A stretch of 6,719 bases of DNA from Actinomycetota bacterium (GTDB lineage: Bacteria > Actinomycetota > Actinomycetes > Streptosporangiales > Streptosporangiaceae), in the NCBI GenBank assembly GCA_003161205.1, contig PMOU01000086.1:666-7384 (forward strand). Direction: 5' to 3'. The notes under the pieces were generated by a model. It was not told the DNA's origin. It searched no databases and was given only the letters and a program-made list of their open reading frames with translations. Below, piece by piece: positions 5,196 to 6,719 of the stretch; the stretch's first letter is position 1, and each line of letters begins with the position of its first letter. Both the position numbers and the translations under genes were made by a program.

Positions 5196-5227
5196 GGTAT
5201 ATCCGCCGAAATAAGATGTGTATATAC
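5196..5227 (+). promoter_or_regulatory. vapBC promoter and possible operator
   Basis: This AT-rich patch in GC-rich DNA contains TAAGAT (5212-5217), a TANNNT -10 box that would start the transcript near 5224. It also contains GTATAT twice (5197-5202 and 5220-5225), 23 bp apart, about two helical turns. The second copy is part of the perfect palindrome GTATATAC (5220-5227). VapB antitoxins bind repeats around their own promoters, so these are candidate operator half-sites. No clear -35 is seen. Confidence 0.4.
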
Positions 5228-5230
5228 GAC

Positions 5231-5236
5231 GGGAGG
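5231..5236 (+). promoter_or_regulatory. Ribosome binding site of vapB
   Basis: GGGAGG lies 7 nt before the GTG at 5244 and fixes the antitoxin start there. The same frame is open far upstream to 4875, but only because it runs through the RelE gene. Confidence 0.7.
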
Positions 5237-5243
5237 CCGGCCG

Positions 5244-5450
5244 GTGGCTAAGACGCTCATCGATGTGGACGATGACCTGCTCGACCAGGCGCAGGCCGCG
5301 CTGGGGGCCAGGACCAAGAAGGAGACGGTGAACCGGGCGCTGGCCGAAGCCGTCGCGTCGGTCGCGCGCAAGCGTGAGGTGGAGCGGCTCGACGGCGGTG
5401 TCTACGCCGCTCTCGGCGACCCCGCGGTGATGGAACAGGCGTGGCGGTAG
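5244..5450 (+). CDS. vapB: VapB-type antitoxin (ribbon-helix-helix)
   Basis: This 68-residue antitoxin pairs with the PIN-domain toxin that follows. It opens with the strand-helix pattern VAKTLIDVDDDLLDQAQAAL (1-20) and continues ARTKKETVNRALAEAV (22-37). This is the characteristic actinobacterial VapB ribbon-helix-helix: the strand contacts DNA, the two helices dimerise, and the (T)KK(E/D)TVN stretch is the conserved turn. The remainder (about 40-68), with aromatic and acidic residues and ending EQAWR, should bind VapC. It is normal in length and uses a GTG start with a strong GGGAGG. Its last 10 nt overlap the start of vapC, so the pair is one operon. It probably represses its own promoter through the AT-rich site at 5196-5227. 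Confidence 0.9.
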   Translation: MAKTLIDVDDDLLDQAQAALGARTKKETVNRALAEAVASVARKREVERLDGGVYAALGDPAVMEQAWR

Positions 5451-5863
5451 CCCGGTACCTGGCGGACAAAAGCGCCGTCGCGCGGTGGCACCATCCGGCG
5501 GTGCGCACGGTCCTGGCGCCGCTTGTCGAGCATGGGCTGATCGCGACCTGCGGGATTACGGAACTGGAAATGCTTTTCAGCGCACACGGCAAGGCCGACT
5601 GCGAGCAGGTCGCGGCGGACCGGCGGCACGCGTACGAGTGGCTGCCGGCCGAGGACGGTGACCTGCGGCGTGCGCTGCGCATCCAGGCTGAGCTCGCCGA
5701 TCGCGGCCAGCCGCGCGCGGTGCCGTTCCCTGACCTGATCATCGCGGCTATCGCCGAGCGGCATCGCGTCTGCGTGCTGCACTATGACGGCGGCTACGAG
5801 CACGTCGCGATGATTACTGGCCAGGCCACCCGGTGGGTGGTTCCCCCGGGGAGCGTCAGATGA
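5441..5863 (+). CDS. vapC: VapC-family PIN-domain ribonuclease toxin
   Basis: This 140-residue PIN-domain toxin probably cuts tRNA or rRNA using Mg2+ or Mn2+ held by acidic residues. The expected set is present: D9 in YLADKSAVAR, E41 and E43 in CGITELEML, D98 in VPFPDLIIAA and D116 in VLHYDGGYE. The closing GQATRWVVPPGSV (127-139) is typical of actinobacterial VapC proteins of this subgroup. The toxin therefore looks complete and catalytically competent. The start is a GTG within the end of vapB, with GGAA about 8 nt upstream (5432-5435), and the reading frames differ. The TGA stop overlaps the ATG of the helicase gene (ATGA at 5860-5863), so vapC is the middle gene of a vapB-vapC-helicase set. 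The RNA target cannot be told from sequence. Confidence 0.92.
   Translation: MAVARYLADKSAVARWHHPAVRTVLAPLVEHGLIATCGITELEMLFSAHGKADCEQVAADRRHAYEWLPAEDGDLRRALRIQAELADRGQPRAVPFPDLIIAAIAERHRVCVLHYDGGYEHVAMITGQATRWVVPPGSVR
5848..5853 (+). promoter_or_regulatory. Ribosome binding site of the Lhr helicase gene inside vapC
   Basis: GGGGAG lies 6 nt before the ATG at 5860 and within the last codons of vapC. With the 4-nt ATGA overlap it supports both direct initiation and coupling to vapC translation. Confidence 0.65.
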
Positions 5864-6719
5864 CCGGCACCGATGCGCTGGACGGGTTCTCGCCCGCCAC
5901 CCGGGCGTGGTTCGACGCGGCCTTCGCCGAGCCGACGCTGGCCCAGGCGGGCGCCTGGCGGGCGATCGGCAAGGGCGAAGACACGCTGGTCGTCGCGCCG
6001 ACGGGGTCCGGCAAGACGCTCGCGGCTTTCCTGTGGGCGATCGACAAGCTGGCGGCGGTGCCGCCGCCCGCCGACCCGAAGCGGCGCTGCCGGGTCCTGT
6101 ACGTCTCCCCGCTCAAGGCGCTGGCGGTGGACATCGAGCGGAACCTGCGAGCGCCGCTGACCGGGATCAGGCAGGCCGCGCAGCGGCTCGGCCTGGACGA
6201 GCCGGATATCAGCGTCGCGGTCCGCACCGGCGACACCGCCGCTGAAGAGCGCAGGAAGCTGGCCACCAAGCCGCCCGACATCCTCATCACCACGCCGGAG
6301 TCACTGTTCCTGATCCTCACCTCGCAGGCGAGGGAAACCCTGCGTGGAGTGGAAACGGTCATCCTCGACGAGGTGCACGCGGTGGCGGGAAACAAGCGCG
6401 GCGCGCACCTGGCGCTCTCCCTGGAGCGCCTGGACGCCCTGCGCGGCCAGGCGGAAAGCGGGACGGCGCAGGACGGGATCCGCGCGGCCCAGCGGGTCGG
6501 CTTGTCCGCGACGGTGCGGCCGGCCGAAGAGGTCGCCACGTTCCTCGGCGGCACCCGGACGGTCACCATCGTGCAGCCGCCCAGCCCCAAGCGCATCGAG
6601 CTGAAGGTCGTCGTCCCGGTCGAGGACATGACCGAGCTCGACACGGTGCCGGGCCGCGGCGCCGAGGAGGACGGCGGCGACCCGGCGCCCCGGCGCTCCA
6701 TCTGGCCGCACGTCGAGGA
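5860..6719 (+). CDS. lhr: Lhr-type ATP-dependent DNA helicase (partial, N-terminal part)
   Basis: The frame from the ATG at 5860 stays open to the window edge, giving 286 complete codons. It encodes the first RecA-like domain of a superfamily 2 helicase: Walker A APTGSGKT (residues 46-53), motif Ia VSPLKAL (82-88), motif Ib TTPESL (144-149), DEVH box (170-173) and motif III LSAT (215-218). The combination of SPLKAL, TTPESL, LDEVHA and the following GNKRGAHLALSLERL is characteristic of Lhr (large helicase-related) proteins. These are about 1,500 residues long in mycobacteria and translocate 3' to 5' on single-stranded DNA; they are linked to DNA repair. Only about a fifth of such a protein is visible, so completeness cannot be judged. 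Residues after about 268 form an acidic, Gly/Pro-rich linker. It overlaps vapC by ATGA. Confidence 0.92.
   Translation, partial: MTGTDALDGFSPATRAWFDAAFAEPTLAQAGAWRAIGKGEDTLVVAPTGSGKTLAAFLWAIDKLAAVPPPADPKRRCRVLYVSPLKALAVDIERNLRAPLTGIRQAAQRLGLDEPDISVAVRTGDTAAEERRKLATKPPDILITTPESLFLILTSQARETLRGVETVILDEVHAVAGNKRGAHLALSLERLDALRGQAESGTAQDGIRAAQRVGLSATVRPAEEVATFLGGTRTVTIVQPPSPKRIELKVVVPVEDMTELDTVPGRGAEEDGGDPAPRRSIWPHVE

Noticed and set aside
5150..5214. Tiny 22-codon frame starting MTADSRQ between the TA modules
   Set aside because: It has no ribosome binding site, no family resemblance, and overlaps the vapB promoter region.
4875..5243. Upstream extension of the vapB frame
   Set aside because: It runs out of frame through the RelE gene and the intergenic gap. 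The GTG at 5244 has a strong Shine-Dalgarno and matches the VapB N-terminus.
5856..6701. 281-residue minus-strand frame opposite the helicase gene
   Set aside because: The plus strand carries all expected helicase motifs in one uninterrupted frame. The minus-strand product is Ser/Arg/Ala-rich low-complexity sequence.

Overview
The window is GC-rich, with C/G-ending codons throughout and several GTG starts. It carries a DUF3046 gene, an F420/flavin-type PPOX protein, a Septum_formation membrane protein and an Lhr-type helicase. Together these point to a chromosomal segment of an actinobacterium (Actinomycetota). I cannot name the genus.

Layout. (1) Left edge: the first 12 codons of a minus-strand gene (1-38) lie divergent from a MarR-family regulator (139-702). 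A perfect inverted repeat sits between them at 98-111. (2) A small PPOX-class oxidoreductase (794-1198, +) converges on a DUF3046 gene (1203-1397, -). Their stops are 4 bp apart across a 10-bp palindrome. (3) A single-pass membrane protein with an extracytoplasmic Septum_formation-type domain (1632-2297, +) overlaps the tail of nagA by 29 bp. (4) A minus-strand two-gene operon holds a SIS-domain sugar-phosphate isomerase/deaminase-like gene (3498-4376) and nagA (2269-3498), coupled by TGATG. It is probably a GlcNAc-6-phosphate to fructose-6-phosphate salvage route. (5) Two toxin-antitoxin modules follow on the plus strand: Phd/RelE (4479-5038, ATGA overlap) and VapB/VapC (5244-5863, 10-nt overlap). 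(6) vapC overlaps the start of an Lhr-type helicase gene by ATGA. That gene begins at 5860 and runs off the right edge.

How the parts work together. The nag pair should deacetylate GlcNAc-6-P and pass GlcN-6-P on to fructose-6-P. The MarR protein probably controls itself and its divergent neighbour. The most unusual context is a VapBC module translationally joined to a repair-type helicase, next to a second TA module. The sequence also suggests repeated leaderless initiation: a TANNNT -10 box lies 6-7 nt before the start codons of the MarR, DUF3046 and Phd genes. The Phd -10 lies inside a near-palindrome that also holds a possible -10 for the opposite strand.

Limits. Both edge genes are truncated. 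Functions are read from motifs recognised by eye, without database searches. I saw no tRNA, rRNA, CRISPR array or insertion sequence. No stretch longer than 300 bp lacks a gene; the longest gaps (1398-1631 and 5039-5243) are described.
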